Assembly (NCBI RefSeq): GCF_030157465.1
Contig: NZ_JAOAUU010000018.1
Coordinates: 10,504-74,503, forward strand
DNA: 64,000 bases
Direction of reading: 5' to 3'
DNA from: Zoogloea sp.
GTDB taxonomy: Bacteria > Pseudomonadota > Gammaproteobacteria > Burkholderiales > Rhodocyclaceae
The first letter of the stretch is position 1. Every line of letters begins with the position of its first letter. Positions 15,772-24,677 of the stretch are shown piece after piece. The notes below the pieces were generated by a model. The model made no database searches. It was given only the letters and a program-made list of their open reading frames with translations, and was not told where the DNA came from. The position numbers were made by a program, and so were the translations under genes.

Positions 15772-15811
15772 GCCTTGCCCCAGGACAAGGCAAAACCGCG
15801 AACCTCGCGGT
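15772..15811 (+). promoter_or_regulatory. Two adjacent stem-loops in the moaA leader
   Basis: GCCTTG (15772-15777) pairs with CAAGGC (15786-15791), and ACCGCG (15795-15800) pairs with CGCGGT (15806-15811). Both are perfect six-base stems 35-75 bases ahead of the moaA start. I do not recognise the Moco riboswitch consensus; they could be control elements or a weak terminator of the light cluster. Confidence 0.35.
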
Positions 15812-15846
15812 ACAAGAGCGCCTGTCCCGAACAGCCCCACGAGACG

Positions 15847-16935
15847 ATGAACCAGAGAGTCATTCCCCTCGCCGACGAGCGCCAGCTCAGGCAACTGCCG
15901 CCCGTACCCGCCGAACTCGTAGCGCCCAGCGGCCTGCTGCTCGACAGCCGCGGCCGGCCCGTGAAGGATTTGCGCATTTCGGTCACCGACCGCTGCAACT
16001 TCCGCTGCGTTTACTGCATGCCCAAGGCCGTGTTCGACAAGGACTACGCCTTCCTCCCCCGCGAAGCGCTGCTCAGCTTCGAGGAAATCGCCCGCCTTGC
16101 GCGCATATTCGCCGCCCACGGCGTCAGCAAGATCCGCCTCACCGGCGGCGAGCCCCTGCTGCGCCGCAATCTCGAACGCCTGGTCGCCCAGCTGGTCGCC
16201 ATTCCCGGCATGGAAGTCACGCTCACCACCAACGGCGTGCTGCTGCCCAAAAAGGCCCCCGCCCTCAAGGCCGCCGGACTCACGCGGCTCACCGTCAGTC
16301 TCGACTCGCTCGACGACACCACCTTTCGCGCCATGAACGACATGGACGTGCCGGTAGCCGACGTGCTGGCCGGCATCGACGCCGCCAGCGCCGCCGGGCT
16401 CGGGCCGGTCAAGATCAACATGGTCGTCAAGCGCGGCATGAACGACCACGAAATCGTGGCTATGGCCCGCCACTTCAAGGGCAGCGGCCACATCCTGCGC
16501 TTCATCGAATTCATGGACGTGGGCAGCTCCAACGGCTGGCGCATGGATGACGTGGTGCCCTCGGCGGAAGTCGTGCGGCGCATCGGCGAAGCCTTTGCGC
16601 TCGAGCCGGTCGACCCCAACTACAGCGGCGAAGTCGCCGAACGCTGGCGCTACGCCGACGGCAGCGGCGAAATCGGCGTGATCTCGTCGGTCACCCAGGC
16701 CTTTTGTTCCACCTGCACCCGCGCCCGCCTGTCCACCGAAGGCCGGCTCTACACCTGCCTGTTCGCCCAGAGCGGCCACGACCTGCGCGCGCTGATGCGT
16801 GGCCAGCGCAGCGACGCCGAACTCGCCACGGTGATCGGGCAGATCTGGCAGCAGCGCGGCGACCGCTACTCGGAAATCCGCACGGCCGAAACCGCCGCCC
16901 TGCGCAAGATCGAAATGTCCTACATCGGGGGCTGA
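15847..16935 (+). CDS. moaA: GTP 3',8-cyclase MoaA
   Basis: A 362-residue radical SAM enzyme for the first step of molybdenum cofactor synthesis, in which GTP is turned into 3',8-cyclo-GTP. The SAM cluster motif CxxxCxxC is Cys50, Cys54, Cys57 ([13 protein letters not shown]). The C-terminal substrate cluster is [10 protein letters not shown]...C near residues 290-307, and the chain ends in the conserved GG (SYIGG) required for activity. The ATG at 15847 is preferred over upstream codons because it gives the usual N-terminal length. mobA begins two bases after the stop, so the genes form a moaA-mobA-moeA operon. Confidence 0.95.
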   Translation: MNQRVIPLADERQLRQLPPVPAELVAPSGLLLDSRGRPVKDLRISVTDRCNFRCVYCMPKAVFDKDYAFLPREALLSFEEIARLARIFAAHGVSKIRLTGGEPLLRRNLERLVAQLVAIPGMEVTLTTNGVLLPKKAPALKAAGLTRLTVSLDSLDDTTFRAMNDMDVPVADVLAGIDAASAAGLGPVKINMVVKRGMNDHEIVAMARHFKGSGHILRFIEFMDVGSSNGWRMDDVVPSAEVVRRIGEAFALEPVDPNYSGEVAERWRYADGSGEIGVISSVTQAFCSTCTRARLSTEGRLYTCLFAQSGHDLRALMRGQRSDAELATVIGQIWQQRGDRYSEIRTAETAALRKIEMSYIGG

Positions 16936-16936
16936 C

Positions 16937-17542
16937 ATGAAACCGCCCACACCCGAAACCATCACCGGACTCGTCCTGGCCGGCGGCCTCGGGCGCCGCA
17001 TGGGGCGCATCGACAAGGGCCTGGCCCTGCTGGACGGCCAGCCGATGGCCGGCCGCGTGCTCGAGCGCCTCCGCCCCCAGGTCGGCCCGCTGATCATCAA
17101 CGCCAACCAGAACCTCGACGACTACGCCCGCTTCGGCCCGCCGGTGGTGTGCGATCGCCTGGAAGGCTTTGCCGGCCCGCTGGCCGGGCTCGAAGCCGGG
17201 CTCGCCGCCTGCACCACGCCCTACCTGGTCAGCGCCCCCTGCGATTCGCCCTTCCTGCCGCCCGACCTCGTCATCCGCCTGGCCGACACCCTCACCGCGG
17301 CCCGGGCCAGCATCGCCGTGGCCCGCACCGGCGACCAGCTCCACCCGGTCTTCAGCCTGATGCGCCGCGACGCGCTAGCCGACCTGCAGGCGTTTCTGCG
17401 CGCCGGCGGGCGCCGCATGGAACGCTGGCTGCAACGCCTGCGGTGGGCGCCCTGCCCCTTCGACGACGTGCCCGAGGCTTTTGCCAACATCAACACGCCG
17501 GAAGAACTCCGCGCACACGAAGCAGGAGAGACGCCCCGGTGA
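16937..17542 (+). CDS. mobA: Molybdenum cofactor guanylyltransferase MobA
   Basis: A 201-residue enzyme that attaches GMP to Mo-molybdopterin to make the MGD form used by DMSO-reductase-family enzymes such as nitrate reductase and formate dehydrogenase. The nucleotide-binding signature LAGGLGRRMGRIDKG is at residues 14-28, followed by the family stretches CDRLEGFAGPLAGLEAGL and APCDSPFLPPDL, with the metal-binding aspartate in the latter. It follows moaA after a one-base gap and overlaps moeA by GTGA. Confidence 0.94.
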   Translation: MKPPTPETITGLVLAGGLGRRMGRIDKGLALLDGQPMAGRVLERLRPQVGPLIINANQNLDDYARFGPPVVCDRLEGFAGPLAGLEAGLAACTTPYLVSAPCDSPFLPPDLVIRLADTLTAARASIAVARTGDQLHPVFSLMRRDALADLQAFLRAGGRRMERWLQRLRWAPCPFDDVPEAFANINTPEELRAHEAGETPR

Positions 17543-18825
17543 CATCCCTCGCCCGCCAGTTCGGCCGCCACGACAGCTACACCCCCGACGCCCTCCACGT
17601 GGATCTGGGCCGCCAGCTCATCCTCGACACCGTCCGGCCGATCACCGGCAGCGAGCGCCTGCCCCTCTGCAGCGCCCTCGGCCGGGTGCTGGCCGAAACC
17701 ATCCTGTCGCCCATCGACGTGCCCGCCCACGACAACTCGGCCATGGACGGCTACGGCCTTCGCGCCGACGATCTCGCAACCGACGGCGACACCACCCTCG
17801 AGATCGCCGGCACCGCCCTCGCCGGCCAGCCCTTTGAGCAGCGCCTCCAGCCCGGCCAGTGCGTGCGCATCATGACCGGCGCCCGCGTGCCGGCCGGCGT
17901 CGACACCGTGGTCATGCAGGAAGTCGCCCGCGCCGCCGCCGGGCAGGTCACGCTTCCGCCCGGCCAACGCAAGGGCCAGAACATCCGCCGCGCCGGTGAA
18001 GACCTGCGCGCAGGCACCCCCGCGCTCCCCGCCGGACGCCTGATCCGCCCCGCCGAACTGGGCCTGATCGCCTCCCTCGGCATCGGCAACGTTGCCGTGC
18101 GCCGGCGCCTCCGCGTGGCCTTCTTCTCCACCGGCGACGAGATCGTCTCCATCGGCAGCGCCGCCCGCGAAGGCCAGATCTACGACAGCAACCGCTACAC
18201 CCTCTTCGGCATGCTCACCCGCCTCGGCTTCGATGTCATCGACATCGGCGTCGTGCGCGACGACCCGCACACCCTCGAAACCACCCTCCGCGACGCCGCC
18301 ACCCGGGCCGACGCCATCATCACCAGCGGCGGCGTCTCGGTGGGCGAAGCCGACTTCACCCGCGACGTCATGGCCCGCCTGGGCGAAGTGCTGTTCTGGA
18401 AGATCGCCATGAAACCCGGCCGCCCGCTGGCCTTCGGGCGTATCGGCAAGCTTGACGGGGAAGGCGACGGCGGCGCCTGGCTGTTCGGCCTGCCCGGCAA
18501 CCCGGTGGCCGCCATGGTCGCCTTCTACCAGTTCGCCCGGCCAGCCCTGCTGCGGCTCGCCGGAGTCGATCCGGTGGCCGAACCTCCGCTGCTGCAGGTT
18601 GGCTGCACCCAGGCCATCCGCAAGGCCCCCGGCCGCACCGAATTCCTGCGCGGCGTGCTGTTCCGGGACGGCACCGACTGGAAAGTCCGGACCACCGGCC
18701 CCCAGGGCTCCGGCCTGCTCAGCTCGATGGCCGACGCCAACTGCTTCATCGTCCTCGGGCAAATCCAGGGCAATGTGGCCGCCGGTGACCTCGTGCAGGT
18801 GCAGGTTCTCGACGGAATCGTCTGA
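17539..18825 (+). CDS. moeA: Molybdopterin molybdenumtransferase MoeA
   Basis: A 428-residue enzyme that inserts molybdate into adenylylated molybdopterin. Family features in order: PVDVPAHDNSAMDGYG-type N-terminus (SPIDVPAHDNSAMDGYG, about residues 58-74), the GQ-V-IMTGARVPAG loop, ITSGGVSVGEADF in the MoCF-binding domain, KPGRPLAFG and LPGNPVA. The start is a GTG that overlaps the mobA stop (GTGA); a longer upstream frame only reads through mobA. Together with moaA and mobA this supplies cofactor to Mo-enzymes encoded elsewhere. Confidence 0.94.
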   Translation: MTSLARQFGRHDSYTPDALHVDLGRQLILDTVRPITGSERLPLCSALGRVLAETILSPIDVPAHDNSAMDGYGLRADDLATDGDTTLEIAGTALAGQPFEQRLQPGQCVRIMTGARVPAGVDTVVMQEVARAAAGQVTLPPGQRKGQNIRRAGEDLRAGTPALPAGRLIRPAELGLIASLGIGNVAVRRRLRVAFFSTGDEIVSIGSAAREGQIYDSNRYTLFGMLTRLGFDVIDIGVVRDDPHTLETTLRDAATRADAIITSGGVSVGEADFTRDVMARLGEVLFWKIAMKPGRPLAFGRIGKLDGEGDGGAWLFGLPGNPVAAMVAFYQFARPALLRLAGVDPVAEPPLLQVGCTQAIRKAPGRTEFLRGVLFRDGTDWKVRTTGPQGSGLLSSMADANCFIVLGQIQGNVAAGDLVQVQVLDGIV

Positions 18826-18964
18826 ACCGGGCCGTGCCAAAAGCCGCGAAATTGTTACGGATTTTCATCAACGGGCCAGTTATGGTGCAGAATTTCCAGC
18901 CTTGATTTAAACAATACCGCCGCAAGGCCAAGCCGCCCCCCCAAATCACCTCCAAGAGCGGACC

Positions 18965-19876
18965 ATGGAAAACGACACCCCGGAAGGCACACGGAAAATC
19001 ATCGACGGCCGTGAGCGGGTCTTCTACTCGGGCTACTGGCTCAAGACCTACTCCGTTCCCGAAGACACCCTGCAGGCCAAGCGGCAGCTGATCGGCGCCC
19101 TCACCCGGCGCCTTTTCAACCACGTCGAACACGGCCTCAACATCCCCGGCAGCCGCCTCAACGAAGCCCGCCAGAGCTACGAAGCCGAAACCGAAACCGA
19201 GCGTCGCCGGGTCAAGGGCGCCATGCTCGCCGGCGCCCTCTTCAACCGCGCCGCCGACATCTTCACCAAACTGGTCGAACTGCAAACCGTCGGCATCGAA
19301 ATCCAGTCCGACAACGCGCTGATGCGCGAATGCGGCCGATGTCTGCAGGAGGCGCTCGGCCTCGGGCGACTCGTGCTGCACCGCTCCGGCGAAGAAGGCA
19401 TTGACGAGCTGTGGGGCGAACCCTTCAAGGCCTTCTCGATCCCCCTCGAGGATTTCTACGAAAGCCGCTACATCAAGATCGCCCTCACGCTGCGCGACAT
19501 CGACCGCATCGCCGGGGCCATCAACGCCAACTTCGAGCCCCTGCCCTGTTTCGCCGGCATCGCGCCCCATGTGCTCGCCTTCTCCAGGGCAGCCAAGATC
19601 AAGACCGAAACCCTGCGCACCGACCCCGACATCTTCGACGTCTGGACCAGCTTCGTCACCGCCGGCGAGCGCATGTCCGGCCACTTCAACGCAGCCGCCA
19701 TGCCTGCCAACGTAGAAGCCCAGCACCTCGTCGAAGACGGACGCCAGCTCATCCAGCACGGGCGCGATCTGGTCAGCTACATCACGCGGGCCCGCACGCC
19801 CATGCCCAAAAGCACCGAGGAATACATCGAACGCTGCCGGACCTACGCCGAACGCCGCGCCCTTCGGGCCGGCTGA
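18965..19876 (+). CDS. Conserved hypothetical protein, 303 residues
   Basis: I do not recognise a family. The protein is soluble, without signal peptide or membrane helix, and largely helical by composition. Its N-terminal half carries VFYSGYWLKTYSVPEDTL and LTRRLFNHVEHGLNIPGSRL. The C-terminal half has a probable long helix pair (VEAQHLVEDGRQLIQHGRDLVSYI). Codon use and GC match the surrounding genes, and the ATG follows CCAAGAGCGGACC. It lies between the Moco operon and PPK2 with gaps of about 140 bases on each side, so it is probably transcribed on its own. No function is proposed. Confidence 0.75.
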   Translation: MENDTPEGTRKIIDGRERVFYSGYWLKTYSVPEDTLQAKRQLIGALTRRLFNHVEHGLNIPGSRLNEARQSYEAETETERRRVKGAMLAGALFNRAADIFTKLVELQTVGIEIQSDNALMRECGRCLQEALGLGRLVLHRSGEEGIDELWGEPFKAFSIPLEDFYESRYIKIALTLRDIDRIAGAINANFEPLPCFAGIAPHVLAFSRAAKIKTETLRTDPDIFDVWTSFVTAGERMSGHFNAAAMPANVEAQHLVEDGRQLIQHGRDLVSYITRARTPMPKSTEEYIERCRTYAERRALRAG

Positions 19877-19881
19877 ACCGG

Positions 19882-19900
19882 GGCTGCCCAAAAGGCAGCC
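19882..19900 (+). terminator. Hairpin after the hypothetical gene
   Basis: GGCTGCC and GGCAGCC form a perfect seven-base stem around CAAAA, 5 bases after the stop codon. There is no T-run, so termination strength is uncertain. Confidence 0.45.
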
Positions 19901-20025
19901 ATTGCGGCGGGCACCGGCAAGGCAGAAAATGTCGAAAGCACATTTTCCTGCTCGCCAGCGCCTTTCCTGTTCGCGATGACGAGCCGAACTCCCAATCTCG
20001 TTCGCTACAACAAGAAAGGTTGCCC

Positions 20026-21222
20026 ATGAGCACGCAAGAAGACGCCGCCACCAAACCCGTCGCCGAATCCCTCGCCCCCGCCGGCCCGGCAGCAAAGCCG
20101 GCCGCCAAAGCCGCCCACCACGCACCGCGCCGCGTCTCTGCCGGCGACATCGCCCCCAAGGAAACGCCTGACGCCATCGAGCACTTCGTGGTCGACGAGG
20201 CCGTGGAAGCCGCCCGCGAGGCCAAGCTCACCGCCGTCAGCGACATCGTCGCCACGCTCGCCCGGCACGACGCCCACAGCATTGCCGAAACCCTGCAGGC
20301 CATCCTCGCCGGCGCCTCGCCCGACGATGCCGCCATCCTGCGCAGCGCGCTGCTGGCAGAAGACGAAGCCGTCTATAAAAAGCTGCCCTCCCACCCCGAC
20401 GAAGAACTCGCCGACGGCTGGCGCGAAGGGGCTTACCCCTACAAGAACCTGATGTCCCGCAAGGCCTACGAAAAGCAGAAATACCGCCTCCAGGTAGAAC
20501 TGCTCAAGCTCCAGGCCTGGGTCAAGGAAACCGGCCAGCGCGTGGTCGTCCTCTTCGAAGGCCGCGACGCAGCCGGCAAGGGCGGCACCATCAAGCGCTT
20601 CATGGAACACCTCAACCCCCGCGGCGCGCACGTGGTGGCCCTCGAAAAACCCACCGACACCGAACGCGGCCAGTGGTATTTCCAGCGCTACGTGCAGCAC
20701 CTGCCCACCGCCGGTGAAATCGCCCTGTTCGACCGCTCCTGGTACAACCGCGCCGGCGTCGAACGCGTGATGGGGTTTTGCTCGCCCGACGAATACCTCG
20801 AATTCATGCGCCAGACGCCCGAATTCGAACGTCACCTGGTGCGCAGCGGCGTGCACATCATCAAGTTCTGGTTCTCGGTCAGCCGCGAAGAACAGCGCCG
20901 CCGCTTCAAGGAGCGCGAATCCCACCCGCTCAAGCAGTGGAAGCTCAGCCCCATCGACCTCGCCTCCCTCGACAAGTGGGACGACTACACCAAGGCCAAG
21001 GAGGCGATGTTCTTCCACACCGACACCGCCGACGCGCCCTGGACGGTGATCAAGTCCGATTGCAAGAAGCGGGCACGCCTCAACGCCCTGCGCTACATCC
21101 TGCACAAGCTGCCCTACACCAACAAGGATCTGGACCACATCGGCCCCCTCGACCCGCTGCTGGTCGGCCGTGCCCACGTGGTCTATGAGCGCGGTGAGCA
21201 CTCCGGCGGCCCATTGCTCTGA
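20026..21222 (+). CDS. ppk2: Polyphosphate kinase 2 family protein
   Basis: A 398-residue protein whose C-terminal 265 residues are a PPK2 domain, which transfers phosphate between polyphosphate and nucleotides. Walker A is FEGRDAAGKGGTIKR (about residues 183-197). Also present are the family stretch FDRSWYNRAGVERVMGF (lid and base region) and KFWFSVSREEQRRRF. In front is an alanine/proline-rich, probably flexible extension of about 130 residues, which some PPK2 proteins carry. AAGAAAGG lies just upstream of the ATG. The class (ADP or AMP phosphorylating) cannot be settled by eye, although the one-domain layout fits class I. Confidence 0.92.
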   Translation: MSTQEDAATKPVAESLAPAGPAAKPAAKAAHHAPRRVSAGDIAPKETPDAIEHFVVDEAVEAAREAKLTAVSDIVATLARHDAHSIAETLQAILAGASPDDAAILRSALLAEDEAVYKKLPSHPDEELADGWREGAYPYKNLMSRKAYEKQKYRLQVELLKLQAWVKETGQRVVVLFEGRDAAGKGGTIKRFMEHLNPRGAHVVALEKPTDTERGQWYFQRYVQHLPTAGEIALFDRSWYNRAGVERVMGFCSPDEYLEFMRQTPEFERHLVRSGVHIIKFWFSVSREEQRRRFKERESHPLKQWKLSPIDLASLDKWDDYTKAKEAMFFHTDTADAPWTVIKSDCKKRARLNALRYILHKLPYTNKDLDHIGPLDPLLVGRAHVVYERGEHSGGPLL

Positions 21223-21309
21223 TGCACCCGCCGCGGCCCGAAAAGCGGGTCGCGGCAATCCGGATTTTCCCGCTACGCCCCGGGGCTGTGAGAAGGTAAA
21301 CTCCACCGC

Positions 21310-23109
21310 GTGCCTGCCATACCCTCCTCCTCGCCCCCGGCTTCCGGGGCATTTGCCCTTTTCGACAACAACTTCGACGCCGCGGGGCAGGCCGGTGCCT
21401 GGCTGCTCACCGACCTTGTAGAAGAAGTCGTCTGCCACGCGCCCGCCGACTGGGCCGCCAGCCTCAACCGGCTCGAGGCGGCCGCGCGAAGCGGCGCCTG
21501 GGTCGCCCTCGCCGCCAGCTACGAACTCGGCTACGTCATCGAGCCGCGCCTCGCCCGGCACCTGCCGCCCGACGCGGGCCCGCTCCTCACCGGCTGGATC
21601 TTCCGGCACGCCGAATGGCTCTCCGACGCGGCCTGCGACGCCTGGCTCGCGGCCCGTGCCGGCAGCGACGCCGGCTGCACCGGGGCACTCCAGCCAAACA
21701 TCGAAGAAGCAGATTATTTAAAGCAGATCGATCGAATCCGTCGCTACATCGCCGACGGCGACTGCTACCAGGTTAATTTCACCTTTCCGCTCACCGGGCA
21801 AGCCTTCGGCAACCCCGCGGCCCTCTACAGGGCTCTGCGGGCGGCCCAGCCGGTGCGTTACGGGGCCTTCATCGCCCACGCCGGCGGCGCCATCCTGTCC
21901 CGCTCGCCCGAGCTGTTCCTCGCCCGCACTGGCCGCCACCTCGCCTCCGAGCCGATGAAGGGCACCGCCTCGCGTAGCACCGATCCGGCCCGGCTCGCCG
22001 CCTCCGAAAAAGACCGGGCCGAGAACGTCATGATCGTTGACCTCATCCGCAACGACATGGGCCGCCTCGCCCCGCCCGGCGGCGTGCGGGTCGAAAACCT
22101 GTGCCGCATCGAAGCCTATCCCACCGTCTGGCAAATGACCTCCCGCGTCGTCGCCGAACCCGTGGATGCCGATCTGGCAACGCTGTTCGGCGCGCTCTTT
22201 CCCTGCGGCTCGATCACCGGCGCACCCAAGATCCGCGCCATGGAAATCATCCGCGAACTCGAGGACATGCCCCGTGGCCTCTACTGCGGCGCCCTCGGCT
22301 GGCTGCGCCCCGGCGGCGACTTCCGTTTCAGCGTACCGATCCGCACCCTGCTGCTCGATGCCGCCGGCAAGGCCCGGCTGAATGTCGGCAGCGGCGTGGT
22401 GCATGATTCACGCCCCGCGCCGGAATGGGCCGAATGCCACCTCAAGGCGAGCTTTCTCACCACCCTGCCCAAAAACCTTCGCCTCATCGAAACCCTGCGT
22501 TTCGATCCGGAGCACGGCTATCCCTACCTCGCCGAACACCTCGAACGCATCTCGGATTCAGCCCGCAGCTTCGGTTTTCCCTTCGACGCCGCGGCCTTCC
22601 GGCGCCTGCTGGCGGGCGTCGCGGCCGATCAGCCGCTGCGCGTGCGCGTCACCCTGGGCCAGGAGGGCGATCTCACGCTGGAACACACCCCGCTCACCGC
22701 CGGCGCCCCCGGGGTGACGCCGACGGTGGTGCTGTCGCCCCATCCGGTTGCAAGCACCGACCTGCTGCTGCGCCACAAAACAACCGCCCGCGCCCTCTAC
22801 GACCGCGAACTCGCCCGCGTCATCGCCGCGGGCCACTTCGACGCCCTGTTCATCAACGAACAGGGCGAGCTGACCGAAGGCGCCCGCAGCAACCTGTTTG
22901 TCGAGAAGAACGGCATCCTGCTGACACCGCCCTGCGAGGCCGGCCTGCTCAACGGCGTCTTGCGGCGGCGCCTGCTCTGCGAAGGCAAGGCCCGGGAAGC
23001 CCGCCTCGACCCCGACGCGCTTCGCCATGCCGACGCGATCTTTGTCGGCAATGGCCTGCGCGGCCTGGTGCAAGTCCGGCTGGTGGAATCCAAAACCGGG
23101 ATTCAATAA
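21310..23109 (+). CDS. pabB: Aminodeoxychorismate synthase component I fused to 4-amino-4-deoxychorismate lyase (PabB-PabC)
   Basis: A 599-residue fusion. Residues 1-390 are PabB: chorismate-binding motifs EPMKGTASRS (with the catalytic lysine), NVMIVDLIRNDMGR, YPTVWQMTS, GSITGAPKIRAMEII and VGSGVVHDS. Residues from about 395 are a PabC-type class IV PLP enzyme, with RHKTTARALYD carrying the expected PLP lysine and FINEQGELTEGARSNLFV. Together they convert chorismate to p-aminobenzoate, with a separate glutaminase PabA encoded elsewhere. The start is a GTG at 21310; no ATG gives a better N-terminus. It supplies folate synthesis, as do thyA and folA later in the window in a functional sense. 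Confidence 0.92.
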   Translation: MPAIPSSSPPASGAFALFDNNFDAAGQAGAWLLTDLVEEVVCHAPADWAASLNRLEAAARSGAWVALAASYELGYVIEPRLARHLPPDAGPLLTGWIFRHAEWLSDAACDAWLAARAGSDAGCTGALQPNIEEADYLKQIDRIRRYIADGDCYQVNFTFPLTGQAFGNPAALYRALRAAQPVRYGAFIAHAGGAILSRSPELFLARTGRHLASEPMKGTASRSTDPARLAASEKDRAENVMIVDLIRNDMGRLAPPGGVRVENLCRIEAYPTVWQMTSRVVAEPVDADLATLFGALFPCGSITGAPKIRAMEIIRELEDMPRGLYCGALGWLRPGGDFRFSVPIRTLLLDAAGKARLNVGSGVVHDSRPAPEWAECHLKASFLTTLPKNLRLIETLRFDPEHGYPYLAEHLERISDSARSFGFPFDAAAFRRLLAGVAADQPLRVRVTLGQEGDLTLEHTPLTAGAPGVTPTVVLSPHPVASTDLLLRHKTTARALYDRELARVIAAGHFDALFINEQGELTEGARSNLFVEKNGILLTPPCEAGLLNGVLRRRLLCEGKAREARLDPDALRHADAIFVGNGLRGLVQVRLVESKTGIQ

Positions 23110-23110
23110 A

Positions 23111-23145
23111 AAACGGCAACAATGATCGACTCATTGTTGCCGTTT
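23111..23145. terminator. Bidirectional terminator between pabB and the partner gene
   Basis: A perfect 15-base stem (AAACGGCAACAATGA with TCATTGTTGCCGTTT) around a TCGAC loop, with A's on the left and T's on the right. It serves the rightward pabB-pabC gene and the leftward partner gene of the ParA operon alike. Confidence 0.9.
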
Positions 23146-23166
23146 GGTACTACCGGGAAACCAGGC

Positions 23167-23838
23167 TTACTTGGCGCTCTTGCCCTTCGGCACCGCAACC
23201 AGGGCATCGACCAGGGTCAGGGTGCTGGCGGTGGATTCCTTCAGCAGCAGTTGCACGCCGGCCCGCAGCAGTTCGGACTTGGCGCAGATACGGCCGGCCT
23301 TGGCCAGCGTCTCGCGCAGGGCCTTGAGCTGGGCATGCTCGCTCTTGGGCATCGAGAAGGAATCGCGCACCACTTTTTCGCGAACCGGCTTGGCGGCCTT
23401 GGCTGCCTTGACCTTGGCCGGCTTCTCGACCTTCTCTGCCTTAACGGCCTTCGCCGGCTTGGCTGCCTTGGCGGGCTTCGCGGCCTTGACCGGCGCCTTC
23501 GGCTCGGCCACGTCCAGGGCAGCAACTGCCTTGGCGATCTTCGGCGCAGCCTTGGGTGCGGCTTTCGGAGCTGCCTTCGGCGCGGCCTTGGCGACGCGGG
23601 AAGCCGCCTTCACAGCGGGCGCCGCAACCGGCTCGACGGCCACGGCAGCGGCCACGACCACAGGCGCCTCAACCACAGGCGCCTCGACGACCACAGCCGC
23701 CGGCGCAGCCTCGACAGCGGCCGGAGCCTCGACGGGTGCCGCAGCAACCGTAACTTCAGGCTCGGGCAGACGGGCTTCGAGGGCCGCGCTTTCCTGCTGC
23801 AGCGCCGAGCGCAGAGCGGATTTGGTCTTGGTGTTCAT
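23167..23838 (-). CDS. Histone-H1-like Ala/Lys/Pro-rich protein with ribbon-helix-helix-like C-terminus, ParA partner
   Basis: A 223-residue protein in three parts. Residues 25-75 are Ala/Val/Pro/Glu-rich. Residues 77-155 are a strongly basic Ala-Lys-Pro tract with KAAPKAAPKAAPK and KAAKPAK repeats, like bacterial histone-H1-like proteins. Residues 158-200 (DSFSMPKSEHAQLKALRETL then CAKSELLRAGVQLLL) look like one strand plus two helices, the ribbon-helix-helix DNA-binding pattern. The start overlaps the ParA stop (ATGA), so the two are translationally coupled. I infer that it is the DNA- or cargo-binding partner of the ParA, with the low-complexity part as linker or nucleoid-binding arm. I cannot assign it to a named family. 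Confidence 0.7.
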   Translation of the reverse strand: MNTKTKSALRSALQQESAALEARLPEPEVTVAAAPVEAPAAVEAAPAAVVVEAPVVEAPVVVAAAVAVEPVAAPAVKAASRVAKAAPKAAPKAAPKAAPKIAKAVAALDVAEPKAPVKAAKPAKAAKPAKAVKAEKVEKPAKVKAAKAAKPVREKVVRDSFSMPKSEHAQLKALRETLAKAGRICAKSELLRAGVQLLLKESTASTLTLVDALVAVPKGKSAK

Positions 23839-24500
23839 GCTTTTTCTCCTGTCAGTTTCAATACTTCAGTAACCAGTTTGTCCACCTCCCGCACCGCTTC
23901 GGCGCCGGCCCGGCCCAGTTGATACACCGTGCCGCCGACCACCGCGCTTTGCGCGAAGGCATTACGCTGGGAAAGGGACGCGCCGAGCACCGGCAGCGTG
24001 AAATCACGCATCACCTCCAGCACGTCCCAGGCAAGATTGGTCCGCAGCACCCGGTTCGGCACGAGTGCCGCCTTCAAGCCCTTGCGAGCAGCCTGCACCT
24101 GCAGGATCAAGCGCTCGACACCCTTGGTGGACCACAGGTCGGTCGGGCTCGGCACCACCGGCACCAGCGCCACATCGGCCTCCTGCAGCGACGCCAGTGT
24201 GGCGGCGTGCTCGATCGACGGCGGGCAATCCAGCAGAATCACATCGGCCTGCCTGCCTGCGGTCTTGATCATCTGGTGCAGCGCCGCCGGGTCGGCACCG
24301 AGATGCACCACCGTGGCCGGAAAAGCCACCGCGCCGGATGCCGCATGGGCCCAGCGCATGGCCGTTTCCTGGGGATCGAGATCGATGATCGCCACACGCC
24401 GGCCGCTCCGGGCGAGCCCGCCAGCCAGCTGCATCGTGAGCGTTGATTTGCCTGAACCGCCCTTCTGGGACAGCACCGTTACAACCCTGGGTTTTGCCAC
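23835..24500 (-). CDS. ParA family ATPase
   Basis: A 221-residue ParA/MinD-type ATPase of the short class without an N-terminal DNA-binding domain. The deviant Walker A is LSQKGGSGKST (with the signature lysine), switch I is DLDPQETAMRW, and Walker B is VILLDCPPS. Short ParAs use a small partner protein encoded directly downstream; here that is the basic protein overlapping its stop. The start is GTG, preceded by GGGGGTGGC. Such orphan pairs on chromosomes position plasmids, carboxysomes, chemoreceptor clusters or storage granules; the cargo here is unknown. Confidence 0.9.
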   Translation of the reverse strand: MAKPRVVTVLSQKGGSGKSTLTMQLAGGLARSGRRVAIIDLDPQETAMRWAHAASGAVAFPATVVHLGADPAALHQMIKTAGRQADVILLDCPPSIEHAATLASLQEADVALVPVVPSPTDLWSTKGVERLILQVQAARKGLKAALVPNRVLRTNLAWDVLEVMRDFTLPVLGASLSQRNAFAQSAVVGGTVYQLGRAGAEAVREVDKLVTEVLKLTGEKA

Positions 24501-24516
24501 GCCACCCCCTATTGCG

Positions 24517-24529
24517 TAATACCGTATTA
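24517..24529. promoter_or_regulatory. Palindrome ahead of the ParA operon, candidate operator
   Basis: TAATAC-C-GTATTA is a perfect six-base inverted repeat with one central base, 16 bases upstream of the ParA start and inside an AT-rich island (about 24510-24536) that likely holds the promoter. Short par operons are usually autoregulated by the small DNA-binding partner, so this is a natural site for the ribbon-helix-helix-like protein. Confidence 0.5.
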
Positions 24530-24677
24530 TTTTTACGCCAAACCCTGCCTGTTGGCAAGTCCGTCGTCACCTGTCGCCCCGCTGCCGCAGCCACCGGAAC
24601 GGCGCACAATCGCCCTGCAGCGGGGCGATTGAACACAGCGCAAGTGTGCGGCAAAGCCGCGTCAAGAGGAGCACAGC

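Noticed and set aside
23441-23620. Tandem GC-rich repeats considered as CRISPR or VNTR
   Set aside because: They encode the KAAPK/KAAKPAK repeats of the basic partner protein; repeat length and spacing are irregular and no spacers exist.
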